Source of the DNA: Rhodophyticola porphyridii
Lineage (GTDB): Bacteria > Pseudomonadota > Alphaproteobacteria > Rhodobacterales > Rhodobacteraceae
NCBI RefSeq assembly: GCF_003688285.1
Contig: NZ_RCNT01000007.1
Location: 186,001-250,000 of the forward strand
Length of the DNA: 64,000 nucleotides
Direction of reading: 5' to 3'
Position 1 is the first letter of the stretch. Each line of letters begins with the position of its first letter. The notes beneath the pieces were generated by a model. That model searched no databases. It saw only the letters and a list, made by a program, of their open reading frames with translations, and was not told where the DNA came from. Shown one piece after another: positions 27,286 to 37,401 of this stretch. The translations under genes were made by a program, and so were the position numbers.

Positions 27286-28254
27286 CTACGCGTGCCCCGC
27301 GACCGGTTTCGGCCTGTAGGCGGCTTCCAGCTTCGCAACCTCTTCGTCCGAGAGCGTGATCTCAAGGGCTGCAATCGCGTCGTCGAATAGTTCGACCCGT
27401 GAAATTCCGACCAGCGGGGCCGTGATACCGGGCCGGCTTGCCACCCATGCATAGGCGATCTGGGCCATGGAAACGCCCCGCGCCCCCGCCAGCTCTGATA
27501 CGGCCTTTGCAATCTGGTCATCCTGTGTGCGGGAGGCGTCATAAAGCTGGTTCGCCACACCGTCTGACCCCGCGCGAACCGATTTTCTCGCCCCGGCAAG
27601 CACCCCGCGCGCAAGCGGGCTCCACGGCAAGACGCCAACCCCCTCGGCGCGGCAGAGCGGCAGCATCTCGCGCTCCTCCTCCCGGTAGATGAGGTTGTAA
27701 TGCGGCTGCATCGAGACGAACTCGGCCCATCCATTGGCGCGTTGCAGGCCGATTGCCTTCATGAACTGCCAGGCGAACATGGATGACGCCCCGAGATAGC
27801 GCACCTTGCCCGCGCGCACGACGTCGTTCAGCGCGTCCAGCGTTTCCTCCAGCGGCGTTTCATAGTCAAAACGGTGCAGTTGCAGCAGGTCGATATGATC
27901 GGTCTTGAGGCGTCTGAGACTGCCCTCCACCGAATCCATCACATGCTTACGCGACAGCCCCCGGTCATTGGGGTCGTCGCTCATCGGGTTGTAGAGCTTC
28001 GTCGCCAGAACGATATTGTGCCGCGGCAGCATCGGAAGAAGAACCTCCGCCAGAACCTCTTCGCTTGCTCCGCGTGAATACATGTCCGCGGTGTCGAACA
28101 GGTTGATACCCAGTTCGACCGCTTTGGCGATGATCGGGCGGGAGGCCGCCTTGTCCAGAACCCACGGCGCCCAGTCCGGCGACCCGAACGTCATGCAGCC
28201 AAGACCAATCCGCGATACCTTCAGCCCCGTCCGGCCAAGATTGACATATTCCAT
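27286..28254 (-). CDS. Aldo/keto reductase
   Basis: A 322-residue NADPH-dependent TIM-barrel reductase of the AKR type that includes YajO/Gcy-like proteins. It has NLGRTGLKVSRIGLGCM near the start, FDTADMYSRGASEEVLAE with the catalytic Asp and Tyr, VLATKL with the Lys, and IDLLQLHRFD. The ATG at 28254 is the family start. It diverges from the GntR-type regulator across 282 bases; whether it belongs to that regulator's targets is unknown. The substrate cannot be told from sequence. Confidence 0.88.
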   Translation of the reverse strand: MEYVNLGRTGLKVSRIGLGCMTFGSPDWAPWVLDKAASRPIIAKAVELGINLFDTADMYSRGASEEVLAEVLLPMLPRHNIVLATKLYNPMSDDPNDRGLSRKHVMDSVEGSLRRLKTDHIDLLQLHRFDYETPLEETLDALNDVVRAGKVRYLGASSMFAWQFMKAIGLQRANGWAEFVSMQPHYNLIYREEEREMLPLCRAEGVGVLPWSPLARGVLAGARKSVRAGSDGVANQLYDASRTQDDQIAKAVSELAGARGVSMAQIAYAWVASRPGITAPLVGISRVELFDDAIAALEITLSDEEVAKLEAAYRPKPVAGHA

Positions 28255-28511
28255 AGTTACACTCCCCTTTTTGCCGATCTTCGGCGCGTTGGCCTCCAAA
28301 CAGGCATTCGTGCCCGCCGATGAAACGCCAGGTTGGCCGGCCGCCAGGACCGCCCCCGAGAATCACCCATAAACTTAATATGATCGCGCAGGGACCCGGC
28401 GTGCATGGCTCCGGCGACCAAAAATACAGGCCATTTCAAGCGTTATACTCATCCATAACACTGATGGTCCAGAAAATCCTTGCTTCGTGTCGATCATTTT
28501 TACTAGGGTTC

Positions 28512-28537
28512 AAGTGATCTAAACGAGTATATCACTT
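28512..28537. promoter_or_regulatory. Inverted repeat at the regulator's start codon
   Basis: AAGTGAT (28512-28518) and ATCACTT (28531-28537) form a perfect 7-bp inverted repeat with a 12-base spacer, ending on the first base of the putative TTG start. It is a good candidate for autoregulation by the GntR-type protein. Confidence 0.5.
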
Positions 28538-29583
28538 TGGCCCTCGCATTCGACCCAAGCTATATCGACAAATCCCTGCCGGTTCCGGTTGGCCGGCAGC
28601 TTTACGGATTGATGAGCTACCTGCTGTCTCACGGCGATCTGCCGAAGGGGACCAAGCTACCATCGGTGCGTCAAATGGCGCGGGATGTGGGCATCGCGCA
28701 GGCAACGGTATCGCAGGTCTATCAGGATCTGCGCGACGCAGGCCTGCTTGAGATGCGCAAAGGCAGCGGAGCCTATACCTGCCTGTCGATCCCGCAACAA
28801 TCCGACCATGGTCGCGGCTCCCTGCGTACCGATATCGAGATCCTGCTGAACAAGGCGGAGCGGCTTGGCATCAACCGCATGACCCTGGTGGCGATGGTCA
28901 ACGCGCAGGCACAGCTTCGTCGCACCAGATCGGGACTGAAGATCGTCTTCGTGGCGGTGTTCGAAGGGCCCGGCGCGGATTACGTGGATGAAATCCGCCC
29001 CGTACTGTCGCCAAGCGACCGCATCTCGATCGTCACATTCGACCACCTTCGGGAAAACGAAAATGCCCGCAAACGCTGCCTGGACGCCGATATCGTGCTG
29101 ACCTTCCTGCATCGGGAAACCGAGCTGACGGCGATTATCGGCGGCGCGAACATTCTGGGCCTGCGGTTCATTCCGTCGAACAACACCCGCAAGGCGCTTG
29201 CGTCGATCGATCCCAGGGCACGGGTTGCCGCGATCACGCAGCTTGAGGATTACATCGCCATCATGCGTCCGAGCGTTCAGCGTTTCGCGCCGCATGTCGC
29301 CGACATTCGCGTGGGCTGGTCCTATGCGCCCGATGTAGAGGCGGTGATCACGGAATCCGACGTCGTCATCTACGCCACCGGGGCCGATCATATCACCCGC
29401 CTCGTCCGGCCCGGCGTGCCCTGCTTCGAGTATCGTCACACCCCCGACCCGGCAGTGTTGGAGAACGAACTCGTGCCCAGGCTCACCAAGCTGCGCGAGG
29501 CCCTGGAGCGGCCCGACATGGGTGCGCGCGAGGGTGAAGGCGAACGATCAACAGAACTGCATCAAGGGGAGATGAAACAATGA
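28537..29583 (+). CDS. GntR-type regulator with an unusual C-terminal domain
   Basis: A 348-residue protein. Residues about 15-85 form a winged helix of GntR type (GTKLPSVRQMARDVGIAQ, then VSQVYQDLRDAG). The remaining 260 residues do not look like the common FCD, UTRA or aminotransferase domains; they have a Rossmann-like alternation (VFVAVFEG, ISIVTFDHL, DVVIYATGAD) resembling a periplasmic-binding-protein sensor. The only start after the in-frame stop at 28504 is the TTG at 28537, with no clear ribosome-binding site. It overlaps the binding-protein gene by ATGA, so it is the first gene of the operon and probably its local regulator. Confidence 0.8.
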   Translation: MALAFDPSYIDKSLPVPVGRQLYGLMSYLLSHGDLPKGTKLPSVRQMARDVGIAQATVSQVYQDLRDAGLLEMRKGSGAYTCLSIPQQSDHGRGSLRTDIEILLNKAERLGINRMTLVAMVNAQAQLRRTRSGLKIVFVAVFEGPGADYVDEIRPVLSPSDRISIVTFDHLRENENARKRCLDADIVLTFLHRETELTAIIGGANILGLRFIPSNNTRKALASIDPRARVAAITQLEDYIAIMRPSVQRFAPHVADIRVGWSYAPDVEAVITESDVVIYATGADHITRLVRPGVPCFEYRHTPDPAVLENELVPRLTKLREALERPDMGAREGEGERSTELHQGEMKQ

Positions 29584-31118
29584 AAAAGAAACTCATGACA
29601 GGCGTCGCCATCGCCGCGCTGACCGCGCTGACGGCGACCGCCACAACGGCCCAGGAAAGCCTCGTCATCGGCGCGGATGTCGATGCGGGCACGCTTGACC
29701 CGCGGCTGGCGCGCGACACGACGGCCTATCGAGTGGCCAATCTGATCTCGGCGGGATTGGTGCATATGACGCCTTCGCTGGAGGCCGTGCCCGATCTGGC
29801 CGAAAGCTGGGAAAGCCCAAGCCCCACAACGGTGGTGTTCACTCTGCGCGAAGGGCTGACCTTCTCGGACGGCTCGCCGCTCACCGCGGAGGATGTGGCC
29901 TATACGTTCGAAACCATCACCGATCCCGATTTCAACTCACCGGCGCGGGGGCTGTTCACGCCCATCGACAGCATCGATATCGTGGATGACCTTACGGTCC
30001 GGTTCAACCTTTCAGCACCCTACGCGCCGCTGCTGAGCTATCTGGACATCGGCATCGTCCCGTCCGATTACGCGGAGAACGGCGGCGACATGGCCCTGGA
30101 GCCGATTGGCGCCGGGCCCATGGTTCTGCAAAGCTGGACCCGTGGCAGCGAGATCGTGCTGGCCGCGTCGGACAGCTACTGGGCCGGCGCACCGGAGGTC
30201 GGCGAACTGACGCTTCAGGTCGTCGGCGACAACTCGGCCCGCGCCCAGGCCTTCGAAGCCGGGGATCTGGACGTGATCCAGTCGCCGCTGTCGCCCAATG
30301 ACATCCAGCGCTATGCCGCAGATGAAAGCGTGGGCTCCGAGATCATGGCCGGGCTTGGCGTGACCTATCTGAACTTCAACACCGCCGATCCGCTTCTGGC
30401 CGACCCGCAGATGCGTCAGGCGCTGGCGATGCTCGTCGATCAGGACACGATCGTGAACCAGATCTATCAGGGTGTGGATCAGGTCGCCTCCTCCGTGATC
30501 CTGCCCTCGTCCTGGGCGTTTGATGCCGAAGTCCGGCAGCCCACATTCGATATGGCGGGCGCGGTGGCGATGCTGGCAGAGCTGGGCTGGAGCGACAGCG
30601 ACGGCGACGGGGTGCTCGACCGGGACGGGGAAACACTCTCCATCGAACTTTCGACGCATAGCGAAGACCCGAACCGCGTTCAGTCGGTCGAGTATCTTCA
30701 GGCGGTGTTTCAGTCCGCGGGCATCGACACAAGCGTGCGCATCACCGACTGGCCCTCCTTCTCGACCGGGTATGTCCAGCAAGGCGAGCATCAGATCGCG
30801 CTTCTGGGCTGGCTGCGCATCACCGACCCGGACCGGATGCTGTTTTCGCAGCTGACCACCGGGGGCGGACTGAACTGGGGCGGGTATTCCAATACCCGGG
30901 TCGACGAGCTGCTTCTGACCGGGCGCACCGCACTTGATCAGGATGCGCGGGCCGCGGCTTACCGGGAGGCGGCGCAGATCATCGCCGAAGAGCTGCCCTA
31001 CTACATCATTTCCTATCAGGGCTATCAGCTCTTCTATGATCCCGAGACAGTATCCGTTGTTGAGACCTCTCCCCGCGGCGGGTTTCGTGGCCTGATTGGA
31101 ATGGGCGCGTCCGAATAG
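29580..31118 (+). CDS. Peptide-type ABC substrate-binding protein (SBP_bac_5)
   Basis: A 512-residue periplasmic binding protein with a signal peptide (residues about 1-24, ending TATTAQE). The family pattern is clear: DAGTLDPRLARDT, WTRGSEIVLA, and a late SDGDGVLDRDGETLSI calcium-like loop common in peptide-binding proteins. It delivers a peptide-sized or acylated ligand to DppBC-type permeases encoded downstream. Its start overlaps the regulator gene by ATGA. A strong stem-loop lies right after it. Confidence 0.9.
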   Translation: MKKKLMTGVAIAALTALTATATTAQESLVIGADVDAGTLDPRLARDTTAYRVANLISAGLVHMTPSLEAVPDLAESWESPSPTTVVFTLREGLTFSDGSPLTAEDVAYTFETITDPDFNSPARGLFTPIDSIDIVDDLTVRFNLSAPYAPLLSYLDIGIVPSDYAENGGDMALEPIGAGPMVLQSWTRGSEIVLAASDSYWAGAPEVGELTLQVVGDNSARAQAFEAGDLDVIQSPLSPNDIQRYAADESVGSEIMAGLGVTYLNFNTADPLLADPQMRQALAMLVDQDTIVNQIYQGVDQVASSVILPSSWAFDAEVRQPTFDMAGAVAMLAELGWSDSDGDGVLDRDGETLSIELSTHSEDPNRVQSVEYLQAVFQSAGIDTSVRITDWPSFSTGYVQQGEHQIALLGWLRITDPDRMLFSQLTTGGGLNWGGYSNTRVDELLLTGRTALDQDARAAAYREAAQIIAEELPYYIISYQGYQLFYDPETVSVVETSPRGGFRGLIGMGASE

Positions 31119-31128
31119 GACATGCCCA

Positions 31129-31165
31129 CGTTGGCCGGCCGTGGAGTGCCCGCGGCCGGCCAACG
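31129..31165 (+). promoter_or_regulatory. Strong stem-loop after the peptide-type binding-protein gene
   Basis: CGTTGGCCGGCCG (31129-31141) and CGGCCGGCCAACG (31153-31165) form a perfect 13-bp stem with an 11-base loop, ten bases after the stop codon. There is no T run, and 133 bases remain before the first permease gene. It probably stabilises the upstream message or attenuates the downstream genes. Confidence 0.7.
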
Positions 31166-31298
31166 ACCTTGAACCGCCGCCCGGGCGCGATGCCGGAATG
31201 ACCCGGCGGTGACCGCCCGCATACGCCGGTTAGCCGGCAAACCCGCGTGACCAGCCGACGACGCCACAGCCGATCAGCCCCGAACCGAGAGTGCCCCG

Positions 31299-32279
31299 AT
31301 GACAGACTATGTGATCCGCCGGCTTCTGCTTTTCGTGCCCATGGCGATCGGCATCGTGATCGTGACCTTCTGCCTGCTGCTGCTGATCCCGGGCGATCCG
31401 GCGGCGGTACTGCTCGGCCAAGACGCCACGCCCGAAGGCATCGCAACCCTGCGCGAGGCATTGGGCCTGAACGACCCGTGGTACATCCGGCTTGGCAGCT
31501 ACTTCGCGAACCTCCTGCGCGGGGACATGGGGTATTCCATATTCCAGAGCGCCCCGGTTTCCGACATCATTCTGGGTCGCCTTGGCGCGACGATAGAACT
31601 GGCCGTCGTGGCCTTGCTGATCTCGATAGTTTTCGGCGTGACCTTGGGTGTGCTCGCCGCAAACCGGCAAGGTGGCATCGTTGACGCCATCGCGATGCTG
31701 ATCGCGCAGATCGGCATTTCGATGCCGGTCTACTGGCTTGCGCTGCTCCTGATGCTTGGCTTTGCTGTCCATCTGGGATGGCTGCCCGCCATCGGCCGCG
31801 AAGAGCCGCTGATCAGCGCGCTCGGCATGGCGCTGACGGGAAATGTGCAGCCCCTGCTCGACTCACTGGCGCATATCGCGCTGCCGGCCGTCTCTCTTGC
31901 GCTCAACTCCGCGGCGATCATATCGCGGCTGGTGCGCACCTCCATGCTGGAAGTTCTGCGGGAAGATTTCGTGCGCACCGCCAAGGCCAAGGGTGTCCGC
32001 CGCGGGACGGTGATCTGGCGTCACGCCCTGCGCAACGCGCTCCTGCCGGTGGTTTCGGTCATCGGTCTGAGGTTCGGCGCGCTTCTGGGCGGCGCGATCC
32101 TGACCGAGACGATTTTTGCGTGGCCCGGTCTTGGCCAATTGACGATCTCGGCGATCTCGCAGCGGGATCTGCCGCTGATACAGGGGATCGTTCTGACCTT
32201 CGCGCTGATCTACGCCAGCGTCACCCTGCTGGTCGATCTGCTTTACGCCGCAGTCGACCCCCGCATCCGGCTCAGGTGA
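31299..32279 (+). CDS. ABC transporter permease (DppB type)
   Basis: A 326-residue inner-membrane permease with six helices and the DppB N-terminal block (YVIRRLLLFVPMAIG). The EAA loop is VRTAKAKGVRRGTVIWRHAL, followed by LLGGAILTETIFAWPGLG, both typical. It forms the channel with the DppC-type permease that starts 5 bases after its stop. The ATG at 31299 fits the family start. Confidence 0.92.
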   Translation: MTDYVIRRLLLFVPMAIGIVIVTFCLLLLIPGDPAAVLLGQDATPEGIATLREALGLNDPWYIRLGSYFANLLRGDMGYSIFQSAPVSDIILGRLGATIELAVVALLISIVFGVTLGVLAANRQGGIVDAIAMLIAQIGISMPVYWLALLLMLGFAVHLGWLPAIGREEPLISALGMALTGNVQPLLDSLAHIALPAVSLALNSAAIISRLVRTSMLEVLREDFVRTAKAKGVRRGTVIWRHALRNALLPVVSVIGLRFGALLGGAILTETIFAWPGLGQLTISAISQRDLPLIQGIVLTFALIYASVTLLVDLLYAAVDPRIRLR

Positions 32280-32283
32280 TCCG

Positions 32284-33174
32284 ATGACAGATGCCACACC
32301 GAAACTCGCCGCCACCGCCGCCCGCAGGACAAGGAGCTTCTGTCTGCCCCGGATCTTCCGCAACGCGTCCCTGCTCATCGGGGCGACAATCACGGCAACC
32401 ATCCTGCTGCTTGCGATCTTCGCGCCACTGGTGGCGACCCATGACCTGATGCAAATGGACATGCCGAACCGGTTCTCGGGCCCCTCCTCCGAGCACATTC
32501 TGGGCACGGACAATTTCGGCCGCGACCTGTGGAGCCGTCTGGTCCATGGCGCGCGGATCTCGCTCTCGATCGCGGTGATCGCGGTTCTGGCCTCGGCCGT
32601 CATCGGCACGATCGTCGGCCTGATCTCGGGGTATTTCGGCGGCTGGGTCGATTTGCTCCTGATGCGGATCACCGATGTGTTTCTGGGATTTCCGCCGCTG
32701 GTGCTGGTCCTGGCAGTGGTCGCGGTGATGGGCCCCGGGCTGGTCAATGTGGCGGTCTCTCTCATCATCGTATCCTGGACGGAATATGCACGCGTCGTGC
32801 GCTCCACCACCTTGTCTCTGCGGGAGCAGAACTACGTGCAGGCCGCGCGCGCCCTCGGCGCGTCATGGCCGCGCATCCTGTTCCGGGAAATCCTGCCCAA
32901 CTCTCTGGGCCCGATCATCGTTCTGGCCTCGCTCGGGCTGGGAACCGCGATCATCTGGGAAAGCGCGCTCAGCTTTCTGGGCTTCGGATTGCCGCCCCCT
33001 GCCCCCACCTGGGGCTGGTCGCTGAGCTATGGCACGCGGTTCATCCGGGATGAGCCATGGATGTCCATCATCTCCGGGGCGGCGATCATGATCACCGTGC
33101 TGGGCTTCAACCTGCTGGGGGACGGGTTGCGCGACATACTCGACCCCCGACAGCAAACCCGCGGTAAGGGCTGA
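32284..33174 (+). CDS. ABC transporter permease (DppC type)
   Basis: A 296-residue permease with the DppC landmarks HILGTDNFGRDLWSRLVHG in the first third, and an EAA loop with NYVQAARALGASWPRILFRE. Six hydrophobic helices are visible. It pairs with the preceding DppB-type protein. The start is the ATG at 32284. The deacylase gene follows 40 bases later with its own AGGAG site. Confidence 0.92.
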   Translation: MTDATPKLAATAARRTRSFCLPRIFRNASLLIGATITATILLLAIFAPLVATHDLMQMDMPNRFSGPSSEHILGTDNFGRDLWSRLVHGARISLSIAVIAVLASAVIGTIVGLISGYFGGWVDLLLMRITDVFLGFPPLVLVLAVVAVMGPGLVNVAVSLIIVSWTEYARVVRSTTLSLREQNYVQAARALGASWPRILFREILPNSLGPIIVLASLGLGTAIIWESALSFLGFGLPPPAPTWGWSLSYGTRFIRDEPWMSIISGAAIMITVLGFNLLGDGLRDILDPRQQTRGKG

Positions 33175-33214
33175 CACACCCGATCCGATCCGCAAGACAC
33201 CAACAGGAGCGAAC

Positions 33215-34152
33215 ATGGTCAAAGAAATTGTCAGGCACACGCCGAAGGTCACCACCCTTGCCGATGGCACGGATGCCGTCCTGCACATGACGGATCTGGT
33301 CGGGGAGGAGGCCGGGCCCCTTGTCGGGATCTCGGCATCGGTTCACGGCAATGAAAACTGCGGCAGCCAGGCCATCCTCGATCTCTTCCGCATCCTGCAG
33401 ACCATGAAGATCAAGGGCCGGATCCGGTTGCTGCCGGTGGTCAATGCCCGCGCAATGACGGTGAATGCGCGGTTCAACCCCATCGATCATCTCGATCTCA
33501 ACCGGCAGTTTCCGGGCGACCCGAACGGCACGTTTTCGCAGCAGCTTGCCGCCGCCCTGACGCGGGAGTTTCTGGGCAAGATCGACATGCATATCGACCT
33601 GCATTCGGGAACGGACCGGCCCACCGTGGATTATGTCTATCTGCTCAATGATGAGGGGTTGAGCCGCGCCTTCGGTTCGAAGCTGCTCTACCGCCCCGAT
33701 GACGGCAAGCAGGGCACCACCTTCAGCGGCACCACCAAGGAGGTCACCATGCCCCGCGGCATTCCCGCCACGGTGATCGAACTTGGCGGTGGCATCGTCG
33801 ATCAGGGCCCCTATATCGAGCGCATCGTCGCGGGTGTGCTGAACATGCTGCGGCATGCCGGGGTGATCGAGGGCGAAGAAGCAGCCCCCGGCGAACAGAT
33901 CGTCGTGAACGAGATCGCCGGCATCCGGCCCACCACAGGGGGCTGGATCGAGCCGCTTTCGCCCCCGCTCGGGGAGCCCGTCAATGGCGGCGCGCCCTTG
34001 TTCCGGGTTGTCAGCCCCTACACGTTCGAGGTGCTGGAAGAGGTCTCCGCGCCCTTCGAGAACGGCATCATGATCATGGGCCACCTGACCCGCAACCTCG
34101 TTGAAGCGGGGGATTACGGCTGGATGGTCGGAAATCTGGAGGGATCGACGCT

Positions 34153-34156
<4 letters not shown>
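33215..34156 (+). CDS. AspA/AstE-type zinc deacylase or deacetylase
   Basis: A 313-residue enzyme of the succinylglutamate desuccinylase/aspartoacylase group. Zinc ligands are His44 and Glu47 (SVHGNENCG) and His130 (HIDLHSGTD); DLNRQFPGD is the substrate-carboxylate motif, and VIELGGG holds the likely catalytic glutamate. It hydrolyses an N-acyl amino acid. Location between the permease and ATPase genes of a peptide transporter implies that an acylated compound is imported and deacylated. DoeB and aspartoacylase are possible relatives; no ectoine genes are near. It overlaps the next gene by GTGA. Confidence 0.85.
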
Positions 34157-35155
<999 letters not shown>

Positions 35156-35166
<11 letters not shown>

Positions 35167-36142
35167 CACCTCCGATATCAACGGGCCCGTGCTGTCGGTC
35201 CGCGATCTGAAGGTTCACTTCCCGATCAGAAAGGGCGTCTTTCAGCGTCAGGTGGGCACCGTGCGCGCGGTCGACGGGGTCAGCTTCGATATCGGGCGCT
35301 CGGAAACGGTGGGGCTGGTCGGCGAAAGCGGCTGCGGCAAATCCACAACCGGGCTGGCACTTGCCGGGCTGGTGGCGGCGACCGAAGGCAAGGTGATGTT
35401 CGACGGCGCGCGCGTCGGAAGCAAGACCGGGCGCGATCTGGCGACGTATCGCCAGCGCATGCAGATTGTCTTTCAGGACCCGTTCTCCTCCCTCAACCCG
35501 CGCCAGCGGGTGCGCGATATCCTGCGCGCGCCGCTCGACATCCACGGGATCGGCGCGCCGGCGGAACGCCCGCAGATGGTGCTCGACATGATGGCGCGGG
35601 TCGGGCTGCGCCCGGATCAGTCGGCGAGCTTTCCACACCAGTTTTCCGGGGGGCAACGCCAGCGGATCGGCATTGCCCGGGCGTTGATGCTGAAACCGGA
35701 CGTGATCGTCTGCGACGAACCCGTCTCGGCGCTGGATGTCTCGGTTCAGGCGCAGATTCTCAATCTTCTCAACGATCTGCAAGCCGAACTAGGGGTTTCG
35801 TTCCTGTTCATCAGCCATGATCTGGGCGTCGTCGAACACATCTCCCACAAGGTGGCGGTGATGTATCTGGGTAAGATCGTGGAAATGGCCGACAGGCAGG
35901 CGATCTTCGCCAACCCGACCCATCCCTATACCGAGCTTCTGCTCAGTTCCACGCCCTCGCTCGACCCCCGCAAGCGGCGCAATTTCACCGTGAGCAACGA
36001 TGACGTACCCTCGGCAACGTCGATCCCCGCAGGATGTGCCTTTCGCACTCGCTGCCCGCTCGCATCCGACATCTGCGCGCGCGAGGCGCCGCCCCTGACC
36101 CCGCGCGACGGAACCCGCCTTGTCGCCTGCCACAACCGATGA
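35156..36142 (+). CDS. ABC transporter ATP-binding protein (DppF type)
   Basis: A 328-residue ATPase with an N-terminal HFPIRKGVFQRQVGTVRAVD block typical of DppF, Walker A GESGCGKSTTGLAL, signature FSGGQRQRIGIARAL, Walker B VIVCDEPVSALDVS and a C-terminal cysteine cluster (CAFRTRCPLASDIC). It completes the ABC transporter. It overlaps the amidohydrolase gene by four bases (ATGA). Confidence 0.92.
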
Positions 36143-37401
36143 GCCACGACATGACCGAACGCCCCCTCCTCCTCACCGGCGCCCGCCTTCTCGACCCGGA
36201 GGCCGGTCGCCTGCGCGACAACGCCTCGATCCTGATCAAGGGAGACCGCATCGCCGATATCGGGACCGGTATCCCCACAGCCGAGGGCGCAAGACAGATC
36301 GCGCTTGACGGCAAGGTCGTGATGCCCGGGATGATCGACTGTCACATGCATGTCGTCGCCTGGTCGCTTGATCTCTGGGGCAACATGATCGCCCCCTCCT
36401 CGCTGGCGGCATTGCGCGCGGCGGAGGTGCTGACGGAAACACTGGGGCGCGGCTTCACCACCATCCGCGATCTGGGTGGCGCCGATCAGGGGCTTGTTCG
36501 TGCGGTCGAGGAAGGGTTGGTTTCAGGCCCGAGGCTGGTGATCTGCGGCAAGGGTCTGTCCACCACCGGTGGTCATTGCGACCTGCGCCAGCGTACCGAT
36601 GACCGGCCCGGCATCATGTCCGATCGCCTCGGCTCGATGGGTGTGCTGGTGGATGGGGTGGATGAGGTTCGCAGGATCTGCCGCACTTATATCAAGGAGG
36701 GGGCCGCGTTCATCAAGATCATGGCCAATGGTGGGGTCAGTTCACCCAACGACCCGATCCATTCCCTGCAATTCTCCCGGGCCGAGATCGAGGCAGCGGT
36801 GGAGGAAGCCGGGAATGCCGGGCTCTATGTGGCCGCCCACGTCTATACCGACGCGGCGATCCGCCGTTGCGTCGATCTTGGCGTGCGCTCGCTGGAACAT
36901 TGCAATCTGATCGAAGCTGAAACCGCGGCCGAAGCGGCCAGCCGGGGCTGTATCGCCGTGCCTACGCTGGTCGCCTACGAAGCGCTCGCCCGCGAGGGTG
37001 AGGCGCTTGGGCTCGGCCCCGAGAGCATCGCCAAGATCGACACCGTGCGCGAGGGCGGCCGCCGCTCCCTGTCGATCATGCAGCAGGCGGGCCTCCCGAT
37101 GGCCTTCGGTTCGGACCTGTTGGGGGAGCTGCGCAAATACCATTGCCTCGAACTGGAACTGCTGGCCGAGGTTCTGTCCGCGGCGGAGATCATCCGCTCC
37201 CTGACGAGCATCGGCGCGGAGCTTTGCGGCTTGACCGGGCGCGCCGGTGTGATCGCACCGGGCGCCTCGGCCGATCTGCTGGTCCTGGATGACGACCCGC
37301 TTGCCGATATCGGACTTCTGGGCGGCGACGGCGCGCATTTCAGGGCGATCATGGCGCGGGGCGCTTTTGCGAAGAACACTCTTCAGGAGAGAACGACATG
37401 A
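36139..37401 (+). CDS. Metal-dependent amidohydrolase (imidazolonepropionase/prolidase-like)
   Basis: A 420-residue amidohydrolase-superfamily enzyme. The metal ligands are visible in order: HxH at residues 69 and 71 (GMIDCHMHV), the lysine of FIKIMANGG that would be carbamylated, the histidines of AAHVYTD and LEHCNLI, and the aspartate of AFGSDLLG. It resembles the group containing Xaa-Pro and Xaa-Arg dipeptidases, so a dipeptide or cyclic amide is plausible as substrate. The start at 36139 overlaps dppF; an ATG 12 bases later is an alternative. No signal peptide, so cytosolic. Confidence 0.85.
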   Translation: MSHDMTERPLLLTGARLLDPEAGRLRDNASILIKGDRIADIGTGIPTAEGARQIALDGKVVMPGMIDCHMHVVAWSLDLWGNMIAPSSLAALRAAEVLTETLGRGFTTIRDLGGADQGLVRAVEEGLVSGPRLVICGKGLSTTGGHCDLRQRTDDRPGIMSDRLGSMGVLVDGVDEVRRICRTYIKEGAAFIKIMANGGVSSPNDPIHSLQFSRAEIEAAVEEAGNAGLYVAAHVYTDAAIRRCVDLGVRSLEHCNLIEAETAAEAASRGCIAVPTLVAYEALAREGEALGLGPESIAKIDTVREGGRRSLSIMQQAGLPMAFGSDLLGELRKYHCLELELLAEVLSAAEIIRSLTSIGAELCGLTGRAGVIAPGASADLLVLDDDPLADIGLLGGDGAHFRAIMARGAFAKNTLQERTT

